From Maricaulis sp947259345 (GTDB lineage Bacteria; Pseudomonadota; Alphaproteobacteria; Caulobacterales; Maricaulaceae), in NCBI GenBank assembly GCA_965217205.1, contig OZ244254.1, positions 1,054,001 to 1,118,000 of the forward strand: a stretch of 64,000 nucleotides of DNA, given 5' to 3'. The position numbers were made by a program, and so were the translations under genes. This document shows, piece after piece, positions 38,371 through 46,911 of the stretch; within the stretch, counting starts at the first letter, position 1; each line of letters opens with the position of its first letter. Under the pieces are notes generated by a model. The model saw nothing but the letters and a program-made list of their open reading frames with translations, had not been told where the DNA came from and made no database searches.

Positions 38371-39210
38371 ATGACACCTGCACGCTGGGCCTTTGTGGCC
38401 ACACTGGTCTTGACCATAGCCACGCTTGCCTTCCCGCTCGCCCTGTTCGGATCGCCGCCGAATCTGGGCAGCGCGCCCATGGCGGACGGGTTCAAGACCC
38501 CCATTCTGGCGCTGGAATTCGCTGAAGACGTTGAAGACATAGCCTTCCTTCAGGGCGAGGAGGCGGCGGATCTGCGGGCCTGGCTGGTCGAGGTGCAATT
38601 TCTCGACTGGTTCTTCCCGCTGGCCTATGCCGGCATGGCGGCTGTCTTCTTTCTGGGCATGGCGCTGCGCGGGCGCTTTCTCGCTGTGGTCGGGGTCGGA
38701 CTGGCGCTCGCCACCATCCCCGCCGACTGGCAGGAGAATGCCACCATCAATGGCATTCTTGCCGAGATCGAGAACCCGGTCTGCGGCCCCGATATCGAGC
38801 CGCCGGATGGCCGCGATAATGTCGTGTTGCGCGACTGCCTCCCGGACGGCTATTTCGATGAGGCGAGCAGTGAGGCCGAGCTGGTCTCCTATGCCTTTGA
38901 CAGCTTCCTGCCGGTGCGCATCGAAATGCTGCGTATCGACACTTGGATCAAATGGGGGCTGCTCGGCGCCTATGCGGCCTGGATGGCGGCCATGTTGTGG
39001 ATGGACCGGCGTCGGATCCTGGCGGTTCCGGCGGGTGTCGGGGCGTTGTCGGTGCTGGCGACTTTTGTCAGCGGATCAAACGGCCATGTCGCCGAGCTGA
39101 TGTCGATACTGCTCATTCCCATGATGCTCACTTTCCCCATCGCCGCTGTGATGTATCTTCGCGACAAACCCGCCAAGACGGGGACGCCACAAGGTGAGGG
39201 AAGCGCATGA
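38371..39210 (+). CDS. Membrane protein coupled to tdh
   Basis: A 279-residue protein with about five hydrophobic segments (residues 6-26, 78-98, 102-117, 192-210, 215-262) and a polar loop (about 118-185) containing two cysteines (VCGPD and RDCLPD). No family recognised. The stop overlaps the tdh ATG by four bases, so tdh translation depends on it. Confidence 0.7.
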   Translation: MTPARWAFVATLVLTIATLAFPLALFGSPPNLGSAPMADGFKTPILALEFAEDVEDIAFLQGEEAADLRAWLVEVQFLDWFFPLAYAGMAAVFFLGMALRGRFLAVVGVGLALATIPADWQENATINGILAEIENPVCGPDIEPPDGRDNVVLRDCLPDGYFDEASSEAELVSYAFDSFLPVRIEMLRIDTWIKWGLLGAYAAWMAAMLWMDRRRILAVPAGVGALSVLATFVSGSNGHVAELMSILLIPMMLTFPIAAVMYLRDKPAKTGTPQGEGSA

Positions 39211-40235
39211 AAGCCCTGGTGAAAGCCAAGCCGGAAGAAGGCATCTGGATGGAGGATGTGCCCGAGCCGACAATCGGCCCGGATGACGTCCTCATCAAGG
39301 TCAGGCGGACCGCGATCTGCGGGACGGATATCCATATCTATAACTGGGATGACTGGGCCGCCAAGAATGTGCCCACCCCCATGGTTGTCGGCCACGAATA
39401 TGCCGGCGAGATTGTCGATATCGGTGCCAATGTGACCCGCGTGAAAGTCGGCCAGCGCGTTTCCGGTGAAGGACATGTTGTTGGCGTGACCAGCCGGGCT
39501 GCCCGCGCCGGGCGTTTCCATCTCGATCCGGAAACCCGCGGCGTCGGGGTGAATATCCCGGGCGCTTTCGCCGAATACATGAAGCTGCCGGCCTTCAATG
39601 TCGTGCCGCTGCCCGAAGACGTGCCCGACGAGATCGGCGCCATACTCGACCCGCTCGGTAATGCCGTGCACACCGCGCTGCAATTCGACATGATCGGCGA
39701 GGATGTGCTGATCACCGGCGCCGGCCCGATCGGCATCATGGCGGCCGCGATTGCCCGCCATGTCGGCGCCCGCCATGTCGTGCTGACCGATATCAATACC
39801 CACCGCCTCCACCTGGCCAGCCAGGTCGCGCCGAATATCCGCACGGTCGATGTCTCGAAGGAGAAGATCGAGGATGTGGCGAAAGAGCTCGGCATGACCG
39901 AGGGCTTTGATGTCGGGCTGGAAATGTCCGGCGCGCCGCAGGCCTTCGGCTCCATGCTCCAGAACATGGTGATGGGCGGCAAGGTTGCCATGCTGGGCCT
40001 GCCGTCCAAGCCGATCGAGGTCGATTTCGGGCAGCTCGTGCTCAAGGCGATCACGCTGAAGGGAATCTATGGCCGCGAGATGTTCGAGACCTGGTACAAG
40101 ATGATCGCCATGCTCGAGAGCGGTCTCGACGTTTCGCGCATCATTACCCACCGCTACAAGGCCGACGAATTCCAGAAGGGCTTCGACGCCATGCGCGCCG
40201 GCAAGTCCGGCAAGGTCGTGCTGGACTGGGATTGA
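39207..40235 (+). CDS. tdh: L-threonine 3-dehydrogenase lacking the structural zinc site
   Basis: A 342-residue medium-chain dehydrogenase that matches Tdh along its length (GEDVLITGAGPIGIMAAA, the GREMFETWYKM stretch). Catalytic zinc ligands Cys38, His63 and Glu64 are intact. The structural-zinc lobe (residues 91-112) has no cysteines: the four positions that are Cys in E. coli Tdh are Gly93, Ser96, Ala99 and Asp107, with no change in length. The expected reaction is threonine + NAD to 2-amino-3-ketobutyrate, substrate of Kbl. It is coupled to a membrane protein gene rather than to kbl. Confidence 0.92.
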   Translation: MKALVKAKPEEGIWMEDVPEPTIGPDDVLIKVRRTAICGTDIHIYNWDDWAAKNVPTPMVVGHEYAGEIVDIGANVTRVKVGQRVSGEGHVVGVTSRAARAGRFHLDPETRGVGVNIPGAFAEYMKLPAFNVVPLPEDVPDEIGAILDPLGNAVHTALQFDMIGEDVLITGAGPIGIMAAAIARHVGARHVVLTDINTHRLHLASQVAPNIRTVDVSKEKIEDVAKELGMTEGFDVGLEMSGAPQAFGSMLQNMVMGGKVAMLGLPSKPIEVDFGQLVLKAITLKGIYGREMFETWYKMIAMLESGLDVSRIITHRYKADEFQKGFDAMRAGKSGKVVLDWD

Positions 40236-40269
40236 TGGTTTCACCTCACTTGGACCGGGGAGGGTCCTG

Positions 40270-40944
40270 ATGGGCATGGAAAAACGCGTACCGCTTGAAA
40301 ACTATATCGAATATCCTGAGGCCGAGATGCGCGAGCGGGTCAGCCGCTTCACGCAGAACCTGCTGCGCCGTCGCACGGTTCGGGATTATTCTGAACGGCC
40401 GGTCGAACGGGCGGTGATCGAGCAGGCCATCATCGCGGCCGGATCGGCTCCGTCGGGTGCCAATCACCAGCCCTGGCATTTCGTGGTGCTCAGCGATCCG
40501 GCCAAGCGCAAGGCCCTGCGCGAGGCGGCCGAAGCAGAGGAGGCGGCTTTCTACAACGGCAAGGCGCCACAGGAATGGCTCGACGCCCTGGCCCCGCTCG
40601 GGACCGATGCCAGCAAGCCTTTCCTTGAACACGCCCCCGTCCTGATCGCCGTCTTCGCCCAGAAACGCGGCGGCGAGGAAATCGGTCAGGACAAGAAGAA
40701 TTACTACATCCATGAAAGCGTCGGCATTGCCTGCGGCTTCCTCCTGGCCGCCCTGCACGAGGCCGGCCTGGTCACGCTGACCCACACCCCCAATCCGATG
40801 CGTTTCCTCAACGAGGTCTGCGAGCGCCCGGTCGAGGAAAAGCCCTACATGCTGATCGTCGGAGGCTATCCGGCCGAAGATGCCACCGTGCCGGAACACG
40901 CCCTGGTCAAGAAAAGCCTCAATGAGATCACGACCTGGCTTTGA
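40270..40944 (+). CDS. Nitroreductase-family FMN oxidoreductase
   Basis: A 224-residue protein. The FMN-binding RRRTVRDYS (residues 33-41) and SAPSGANHQPWHF (about 59-71) define the nitroreductase fold, in the branch with iodotyrosine deiodinase-like proteins. Cytoplasmic flavin enzyme; substrate unknown. GGGAGG precedes the ATG. It follows tdh by 34 bases and may be cotranscribed with it. Confidence 0.87.
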   Translation: MGMEKRVPLENYIEYPEAEMRERVSRFTQNLLRRRTVRDYSERPVERAVIEQAIIAAGSAPSGANHQPWHFVVLSDPAKRKALREAAEAEEAAFYNGKAPQEWLDALAPLGTDASKPFLEHAPVLIAVFAQKRGGEEIGQDKKNYYIHESVGIACGFLLAALHEAGLVTLTHTPNPMRFLNEVCERPVEEKPYMLIVGGYPAEDATVPEHALVKKSLNEITTWL

Positions 40945-40960
40945 GGTCAGCGATGAGCGA

Positions 40961-41003
40961 GGGACAGGTAGAATTAACGCCAAGCGCTAATTCTACCTGT
41001 CCC
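40961..41003. repeat. REP-like perfect hairpin between convergent genes
   Basis: GGGACAGGTAGAATTA and TAATTCTACCTGTCCC form a perfect 16-bp inverted repeat around an 11-base loop. It lies between the convergent nitroreductase and hydrolase genes and may serve as a bidirectional terminator. The arm resembles REP elements mobilised by RAYT transposases in other proteobacteria; no RAYT gene is in the window. Confidence 0.75.
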
Positions 41004-41016
41004 CCTATCGCCGCGC

Positions 41017-42759
41017 TCAATCGACAAAGCGCTCCGCGATCCAGTCCGAGATCAGCTCCAGCGCGTGCGGGGCGAAGGTTTCCTCGATCTCGGCGTATTC
41101 GGCGATCGTGCCTGTCTGCGCCCTCTGGAACATGTGGTTGAGACCCTCCAGCTCGACCACCGTGGTGTCGGGATTGCCGGACAGGCCAGCTTCCAGCCCG
41201 GCGAGATTGGCATCGGGGAGAACCTGCAGGTCCAGCGAGCCATTCAGGGCCAGCACAGGCTGATCGACACGCGGCAGAAAGTCTGCCGGATCGTGGCGCA
41301 GGAAGTTGCGGTGCCAGGCGCGGACATTCTGGCTGATCAGCAATTCACGCTGTGCCGGCGCGGCGCCGAGCAGGGCTAGCCTCGCATCGGTCAGAAGGGC
41401 TGTCAGGGCAGTTCGGGCTTCGGCCTCATCCGCTGCCGCGCTCACCGTGCCGGTGATTTGCGGGATCAGCTGTGCCAGCACGTCCAGGTCTTCTTCGCTC
41501 CGCCCACCGGCGCGGGCGGCTGCCAGCGACTGGTCCAGAATGATCTGCTCGCCGGTCGTACCCGGACCGGCCAGCAGCACCAGGAAGGCGACCGCGTCAT
41601 TGTCGGCGGCGACAACCGGGGCAATCAGTCCGCCCTCGCTATGGCCGATCAAGCCGATTGCGGATGTGTCGATCTCCGGCCGACCCCGCAGCCAGGCCAG
41701 CGCGGCCTCGGTATCAGAGGCGAAATCCATCGAGGTCGAGGACGCAAAATCGCCGGTCGACTCGGCGAAGCCGCGATCATCATAGCGCAGCACGACGATG
41801 CCATGGCGCGTGAGGTGATCGGCCAGCACGGCGAAGGGGCGATGGGTCCACACGGTCTCGTCGCGATCCTGCGGACCGGAGCCGGAGATCAGGATGGCGG
41901 CCGGGAAGGGGCCGTCGCCGGCCGGTATGGTCAGCGTGCCGGCAAGGGTGACGCCGGCGGCCTCGGGATTGTCGAAGCGGACGTCCTCGACGCTGTAGGG
42001 GAAAGGACCAACCGGCTCCTGTGGACGATTGGGACCCGTGACGATCTCGGCCGTGCGTTGAAAGCTGACCTCGGCTTCGGGAAAGCCAGGGCGGGTCCAT
42101 TGGCCGGTCAGCGTGTCGCCCTCGGTATTCAGGGCGCCGCGATAGGTCACACTGGCTGCCGGGACACGAAAGCCGATCGAATCACCTTCACGGGTGAAAT
42201 CAGATACGGGAATGTCATAAGCCGCCTGTGTGACGGAATCGAGCGTGACCTGTGTGCCGTCCTCGCCGGTCTCGACATTGAGGGTGAAAGCCAATTCGGT
42301 CTCGCCGCGTACCAGCAGGCCCTCCCAGACGCCATCCATACCTTCGATGACGGTCACCTCGACAGCCGCGGGCCGGGCGAAAGCCAGGGGAAAGCTCATG
42401 CCCTGGCTGAACTCGCCTTCATAGCATTCGGTTTGATCGTTCCAAACGCCGTTATAGGAAGCGCCCATGGCGGCAATGGAAAAGCGCATTGTCTCGGCAT
42501 CAATGGCGAATTCGCTCATCGGGATTTTTTGCCCGGGGGCCTGGTCGAGACTTTCCAGCTGGCCCCGAAAACTGCCATCCGCTTGCTCGGTCGCCGTGAC
42601 CAGCAAGCGCAATTCGCCGCTCGGTGTCGCCAGCACGCCCAGCCAGTCGCCGGCCGGCGGGGTATTGGGGCTGTCCTGGGCGAAAGCCGGGGCGAGTGTC
42701 AGCAAGAGCGCGACCAGAAGGCCTGTCAGCAAGGGCGAAGCAATTCGGATGATCGGCAT
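41017..42759 (-). CDS. Secreted alpha/beta hydrolase with two N-terminal repeat domains
   Basis: A 580-residue protein with a signal peptide (MPIIRIASPLLTGLLVALLL, cleaved after AFA). Two similar beta-rich domains of about 100 residues follow (roughly 28-125 and 130-232). The alpha/beta hydrolase domain starts near 260: nucleophile in GHSEGG, acid in NGSLDLQVL, His in LEGLNHMF. This is the layout of periplasmic serine esterases/peptidases; the substrate is unknown. The ATG at 42759 follows GGAGG. A 20-bp near-palindrome lies 114 bases upstream. Confidence 0.85.
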   Translation of the reverse strand: MPIIRIASPLLTGLLVALLLTLAPAFAQDSPNTPPAGDWLGVLATPSGELRLLVTATEQADGSFRGQLESLDQAPGQKIPMSEFAIDAETMRFSIAAMGASYNGVWNDQTECYEGEFSQGMSFPLAFARPAAVEVTVIEGMDGVWEGLLVRGETELAFTLNVETGEDGTQVTLDSVTQAAYDIPVSDFTREGDSIGFRVPAASVTYRGALNTEGDTLTGQWTRPGFPEAEVSFQRTAEIVTGPNRPQEPVGPFPYSVEDVRFDNPEAAGVTLAGTLTIPAGDGPFPAAILISGSGPQDRDETVWTHRPFAVLADHLTRHGIVVLRYDDRGFAESTGDFASSTSMDFASDTEAALAWLRGRPEIDTSAIGLIGHSEGGLIAPVVAADNDAVAFLVLLAGPGTTGEQIILDQSLAAARAGGRSEEDLDVLAQLIPQITGTVSAAADEAEARTALTALLTDARLALLGAAPAQRELLISQNVRAWHRNFLRHDPADFLPRVDQPVLALNGSLDLQVLPDANLAGLEAGLSGNPDTTVVELEGLNHMFQRAQTGTIAEYAEIEETFAPHALELISDWIAERFVD

Positions 42760-42872
42760 ATTGTCCTCCGGTGTTTGGCCAGCCGGGTGCATTCGCCCGT
42801 GACGGTGCGGTGAGCTGGCGGTGATGATGGTGGGGCCGGGAAGTCGGGGGACGGTTTGGCCCGCGTTCAGCT

Positions 42873-42892
42873 CGATAATTAGCTAATGATCG
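42873..42892. promoter_or_regulatory. Near-perfect 20-bp palindrome upstream of hydrolase
   Basis: CGATAATTAGCTAATGATCG is symmetric except for one position pair (A and G, which would need to be complementary); the core ATTAGCTAAT is perfect. The setting is AT-rich, in the promoter region of the minus-strand hydrolase. It fits a MarR- or TetR-type operator; no regulator gene is adjacent. Confidence 0.5.
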
Positions 42893-42945
42893 AAATGAGG
42901 TCAAGCCGTATTTTGATGAATATCTAAATGAGAATGGTCCCCAAC

Positions 42946-42981
42946 AAAAAGCGCCCGGATCGTTGGGGGCGATCCGGGCGC
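42946..42981 (-). terminator. Rho-independent terminator (minus strand)
   Basis: GCGCCCGGATCG and CGATCCGGGCGC form a perfect 12-bp stem with a 7-base loop. On the minus strand it is followed by TTTTT. It lies 104 bases downstream of the small membrane protein gene at 43085. Confidence 0.88.
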
Positions 42982-43084
42982 AGCATTGTCCGGTTTGGGG
43001 CCGGTTGGGGTGGCGCGTTTGCCTGGCTGACCGTTGAGGTGTGAGGCTTGGGCGGTCAGCCCGTGAGTAGGGTCTGGGGAACCC

Positions 43085-43288
43085 CTAGGCCCGCACGCGC
43101 CGGCGGATTGCCGTGAAAGACCAGATGAAGGCCACGATCCAGCCGATGAAAGTCCAGCCCAACAAGAGGTTGGTGAGGAAGATCGCAAATGTATTGTCGT
43201 GGCCGCGCAGGAGGCCGATCAGGGTCGGCAGGAAGTAGGCAAGCAGACCAATCACCGCGACTTCACCACCCATGACGTAAACCTCCAT
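43085..43288 (-). CDS. Small superinfection-immunity-like membrane protein
   Basis: A 67-residue protein with two transmembrane helices and the family pattern YFLPTLIGLLRGH, FLTNLLLGWTFIGWIVAFIW and a basic tail IRRRVRA. This resembles the T4 Imm-like (PF14373) small membrane proteins, widespread in bacteria with no clear cellular role. The first ATG (43288) has AGGAG eight bases upstream; a second in-frame ATG (43273) has GGAGG at similar spacing and would shorten it by five residues. Its own terminator follows at 42946-42981. Confidence 0.75.
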   Translation of the reverse strand: MEVYVMGGEVAVIGLLAYFLPTLIGLLRGHDNTFAIFLTNLLLGWTFIGWIVAFIWSFTAIRRRVRA

Positions 43289-43417
43289 TGTCCTGTCTCC
43301 TTCGCCCTCAGGAGGGCTTATCGAATTTCGATATGAATGTAGGAGGGGTTGCGAAAGCGCACAAGGGAGATCGAGGGGGGATTGAACCGATTCAAGTCCC
43401 GCGTCAGACACCCGACA

Positions 43418-43448
43418 AGAAAAAGCCCCGGCCAGCCGACCGGGGCTT
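43418..43448 (-). terminator. Rho-independent terminator (minus strand)
   Basis: AAGCCCCGG and CCGGGGCTT form a perfect 9-bp stem; TTTTTCTTG follows on the minus strand. It lies 26 bases after the acyl-CoA synthetase stop. Confidence 0.88.
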
Positions 43449-43473
43449 GATCTTGTCGGCCTTGATCGGACGC

Positions 43474-45117
43474 TTACGCGTCGACCGTGGGGAATTCGTA
43501 GTCCTTGTAGATTTCCCGTAACTTGGTCTTGAGTATCTTGCCGGTGGCACCGATCGGCATCTCGTCGATGAACTCGACGGCATCGGGCAGCCACCATTTC
43601 GGCACTTCACCGCGCAGATACTCTATGATCGAGGCGGCATTCGGCTCGGCGCCTTCCTTGAGCTGGACCACCATGAGCGGGCGTTCCTGCCATTTCGGGT
43701 GCGGCATGCCGACGGCGGCGGCCATGGCGACCGAGGGATGACCCATGGCAGCGTTTTCCAGGTCGATCGAGGAAATCCACTCGCCACCGGTCTTGATGAC
43801 GTCCTTCGAGCGGTCGGTGATGGTCATGAAGCCATTGCCGTCGAGATGGGCGACATCGCCGGTCTCGAACCAGCCATCCTCGGTGAAGCTCTCGGCACCG
43901 GCGCCGCGATAATAGCCCGAGGCGATCCAGGGGCCGCGCACCTGCACATGGCCGGAGGACTTGCCGTCCCAGGGCAATTCCTTGCCTTCATCATCGACAA
44001 TCCGCATGCCGACACCGAAGACGAGGCGGCCCTGTTTCAACTTGATCTTGATGACCTCTTCGCGATCCAGCCCGTCATGCTTGGGCAGGAGGGAGTTGAC
44101 GGTGCCCAGCGGGCTCATCTCGGTCATGCCCCAGCCTTGCTGCATGACCACGCCATACTTGTCCTCATAGGCGCGCAGCAGGGCCTCCGGCAGGGCCGAA
44201 CCGCCGATCAGGACACGATCGACCGTATCAATCCGCTTGCCTTCGGTCTCGAGATAGTTGAGCAGGCCCAGCCAGACGGTCGGCACGCCGGCGACATAGC
44301 TGACATTCTCGCTCTCGATGAGCTCGTGAATGCTGGGCCCATCCATCTGGGCGCCCGGCATGACCAGCTTGGCACCATTCATCGGTGCCGCGTAGGGAAT
44401 GCCCCAGGCATTGACGTGGAACATGGGCACGACTGGCAGTAGCGTGCCACGGGCCCCGACGCCGATAACGTCCGCCGAGGCGCTCGCCATGGCGTGCAGA
44501 ACGTTCGAGCGGTGCGAGTAGAGCACGCCCTTTGGGTCACCCGTCGTGCCCGACGTGTAGCAAAGTCCGGCCGCGGCAAACTCGTCGAAGACCGGCCAGT
44601 CGAAATCGGACGGGTAGTCGGCGATCAGTTCCTCATAGCTCTTGCACTTGGTCTGGACGCTGTCGAGATGGGTCTTGTCCGTCATCAAAACCCAGTTCTT
44701 GACCGATTTGCAGGCCTTGGAGATTGCATCGATGAGCGGCGCGAACTGCTTGTCAAAGAAGACCGTCTTGGACTGGGCGTGATCGAGCATCCAGATCAAC
44801 TGTTTGGGGTCGAGCCGCGGATTGACTGTGTGCACGACCGCGCCGACCCCGGAAATGGCATAATAGAGCTCGAAATGGCGATGCGAGTTCCAGGCGATCG
44901 TGGCCACCCGGTCTCCCTCGCGGACCTTGAGCTTCTTTTGCAGGGCATTGGCCAGCTGCTTGGTGCGCTCGTGGGTCTGGGCGTAATTTTGCCGATGAAT
45001 CTGACCGCTTTCCGGCAGACGCGTTACGATCTCCTGATCGCCATGGCAATTTGCCGCGTGGACCAGAATGTCCGAAATCATCAACGGACAGTCCATCATG
45101 TGTGCGCGCAAAGTCAT
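43474..45117 (-). CDS. Acyl-CoA synthetase (fatty acid or methylthiopropionate ligase type)
   Basis: A 547-residue AMP-forming ligase. P-loop YTSGTTGDPKG lies around residues 184-194; also present are GWGMTEMSPLG, TGDVAHLDGNGFMTITDRSKD and the C-terminal lysine in GATGKILKTKLRE. The LYSHRSNVLHAM stretch after the P-loop is common to medium/long-chain ligases and to DmdB, which activates 3-methylthiopropionate. The two cannot be told apart here. The start at 45117 (MTLRAHMMD) follows AGGGGAAG; an in-frame ATG 48 bases upstream lacks such a site. No beta-oxidation genes are adjacent. Confidence 0.88.
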   Translation of the reverse strand: MTLRAHMMDCPLMISDILVHAANCHGDQEIVTRLPESGQIHRQNYAQTHERTKQLANALQKKLKVREGDRVATIAWNSHRHFELYYAISGVGAVVHTVNPRLDPKQLIWMLDHAQSKTVFFDKQFAPLIDAISKACKSVKNWVLMTDKTHLDSVQTKCKSYEELIADYPSDFDWPVFDEFAAAGLCYTSGTTGDPKGVLYSHRSNVLHAMASASADVIGVGARGTLLPVVPMFHVNAWGIPYAAPMNGAKLVMPGAQMDGPSIHELIESENVSYVAGVPTVWLGLLNYLETEGKRIDTVDRVLIGGSALPEALLRAYEDKYGVVMQQGWGMTEMSPLGTVNSLLPKHDGLDREEVIKIKLKQGRLVFGVGMRIVDDEGKELPWDGKSSGHVQVRGPWIASGYYRGAGAESFTEDGWFETGDVAHLDGNGFMTITDRSKDVIKTGGEWISSIDLENAAMGHPSVAMAAAVGMPHPKWQERPLMVVQLKEGAEPNAASIIEYLRGEVPKWWLPDAVEFIDEMPIGATGKILKTKLREIYKDYEFPTVDA

Positions 45118-45275
45118 GTTCTTCCCCTGAATATCAACCGTTGCTTCGTGTTTGTGTTTTGCCAATCAAACGGTCTATCGCTCGACGGCGCAATCCCTTT
45201 GCTCAATCGATTTGAATTGCTTATGCGTTTTTTCAAGATGCGGCGTCGGATCGTGTCCCGTCCAGTTGAGGAGTG

Positions 45276-46271
45276 ATGCCCGTGACCCAGCCCGTCTCCC
45301 TGCCGTCCCATGCGGACATTCTGGATGCGGCCAAGCGGCTGGAGGGGCATGCGGTGCGCACGCCACTCCTGCGCAATGACCAGCTCGATGCACGCACGGG
45401 CGCACGGATTTTCGTGAAGGCCGAATGCCTTCAGCGCACGGGGTCGTTCAAGTTTCGCGGGGCTTTCAACCGCATTTCGCGGCTGGATGATGCTGAAAAG
45501 GAGCGGGGTATTCTCGCTTATTCCTCCGGCAATCATGCCCAGGGGGTTGCTGCGGCGGCCCGGATCAACGGCACAACGGCCAAGATCCTGATGCCGGCCG
45601 ATGCGCCGCGCTCCAAGGTCGAGGGCGTTGTCTTCTGGGGAGGCGAGGTCGTCACTTATGATCGCGGCACGGAAAGTCGCGAAAAGATCGGGCAGGCGAT
45701 CGCGGCCGCGGAGGGACGTGTCCTGGTCCCGCCCTATGAGGACCCGTTTGTTATTGCCGGTCAGGGCACAGCCGGTTTGGAGGCCGCACAACAGCTGCGG
45801 GCGCGCGGTGAAAGCCCTGACATTGTCGTGTGTTGTGCCGGCGGCGGCGGACTGATAGCCGGCGTCGGGCTCGCCATGCGCGACGCTTTCCCCGGTGTCG
45901 AAATCTGGGCCGCCGAGCCGGAAGGTTTTGATGATCACCGGCGATCGCTCGCCAGCGGGAAGCGGGAGACGAATGAGCGCCTGACCGGTTCAATCTGCGA
46001 CGCCATCATAACGCCAACGCCAGGTGTGATGACCTGGGCGCTCAATGCGTCCCAGCTGACCGGCGGCGCGGCGATCAGTGATGACAACGCGCTCGACGCC
46101 GTTGCGACAGCCTGGCGCCATCTCAAAATCGTGGTCGAGCCGGGCGGAGCGGCCGCGCTGGCGGCGGTCTTGTCCCACAAGCTCGATATCGCCGATAAGA
46201 CGGTCTGTGTGCTCGCAACTGGCGGCAATGTCGACCCGGCCGTCTTCCAGCAGGCGCTGCAGCGGGTCTGA
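45276..46271 (+). CDS. Threonine/serine dehydratase
   Basis: A PLP enzyme of about 331 residues without the regulatory ACT domain, so of the catabolic/serine racemase-like type. The PLP lysine is in RTGSFKFRGA, with SSGNHAQGVA and the phosphate loop CCAGGGGLIAG. It deaminates threonine (or serine) to 2-oxobutyrate (or pyruvate). GAGGAG is only two bases from this ATG; a GTG at 45282, eight bases away, may be the real start. Divergent from the acyl-CoA synthetase gene. Confidence 0.9.
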   Translation: MPVTQPVSLPSHADILDAAKRLEGHAVRTPLLRNDQLDARTGARIFVKAECLQRTGSFKFRGAFNRISRLDDAEKERGILAYSSGNHAQGVAAAARINGTTAKILMPADAPRSKVEGVVFWGGEVVTYDRGTESREKIGQAIAAAEGRVLVPPYEDPFVIAGQGTAGLEAAQQLRARGESPDIVVCCAGGGGLIAGVGLAMRDAFPGVEIWAAEPEGFDDHRRSLASGKRETNERLTGSICDAIITPTPGVMTWALNASQLTGGAAISDDNALDAVATAWRHLKIVVEPGGAAALAAVLSHKLDIADKTVCVLATGGNVDPAVFQQALQRV

Positions 46272-46460
46272 TCGCCCTGCAGGCCAGGGCGTTCGGACCG
46301 CGGGCCGGTCGGTAGTGGCGGCCAGCTGGCGGGGTGTTGGCGTGCCTGTGGCGGGCGTCTGGCGTGGCGCGACGAGCGCAGAAGAGCTGTTTGGACGCGG
46401 ACGGCAGGCCGGCCCGTGAGGGGGTGGCCACCGACCGGACCCAACAGGCAGGAGAAGAAG

Positions 46461-46907
46461 ATGAGCTTCAAGGTCGACGCCCCGAAAATCAAACGCTGGC
46501 GCGAGGAACGTCAGTGGTCGCAGGAACACCTTGCAGACCTGGCCGGTATCGGCTTGCGCACGATCCAGCGCATCGAGAATGGCGAAGCCGGATCACGCGA
46601 AACGCTGATGGCCCTGGCGGCCGCCTTCAATGTCGACACCATGGCACTGTGCATCGATCCGGAAACCGAAGTGAGCGACCGGCTCCGGGCAAAAAACCGG
46701 CGTGCCCGGGCCGGCATCCTCCTGTCCTTCTGGATCCACCTGGCCAGCTATGTGCTCGGCATGGTGGTGTTCATCGGCATCGGTCTGGGCATCGGCAATG
46801 TCGGCGAAATGGCATGGCCCGCGATCTGGTGGACAGTCGGCATCGTCGCCCACGCCGCCACCGTCGTGATCATCCATGTGGTCACGCATTATTCCGAGCA
46901 GTTCTAG
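46461..46907 (+). CDS. XRE-family regulator with a two-helix membrane domain
   Basis: A 148-residue protein. Its N-terminal helix-turn-helix (residues 8-62: REERQWSQEHLADLAGIGLR, then TIQRIENGE) is followed by two transmembrane helices (about 85-107 and 115-140) in a short 2TM domain ending HVVTHYSEQF. Membrane-bound XRE regulators of this size are known but of unclear function. AGGAG precedes the ATG. It is convergent with the serine hydrolase gene, with 4 bases between stops. Confidence 0.82.
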   Translation: MSFKVDAPKIKRWREERQWSQEHLADLAGIGLRTIQRIENGEAGSRETLMALAAAFNVDTMALCIDPETEVSDRLRAKNRRARAGILLSFWIHLASYVLGMVVFIGIGLGIGNVGEMAWPAIWWTVGIVAHAATVVIIHVVTHYSEQF

Positions 46908-46911
46908 ACAG

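Noticed and set aside
46272..46460. Gap between threonine dehydratase and the XRE-2TM gene, with CGCCCTG/CAGGGCG stem
   Set aside because: The 7-bp stem lacks a T-run and no convincing terminator or RNA is seen.
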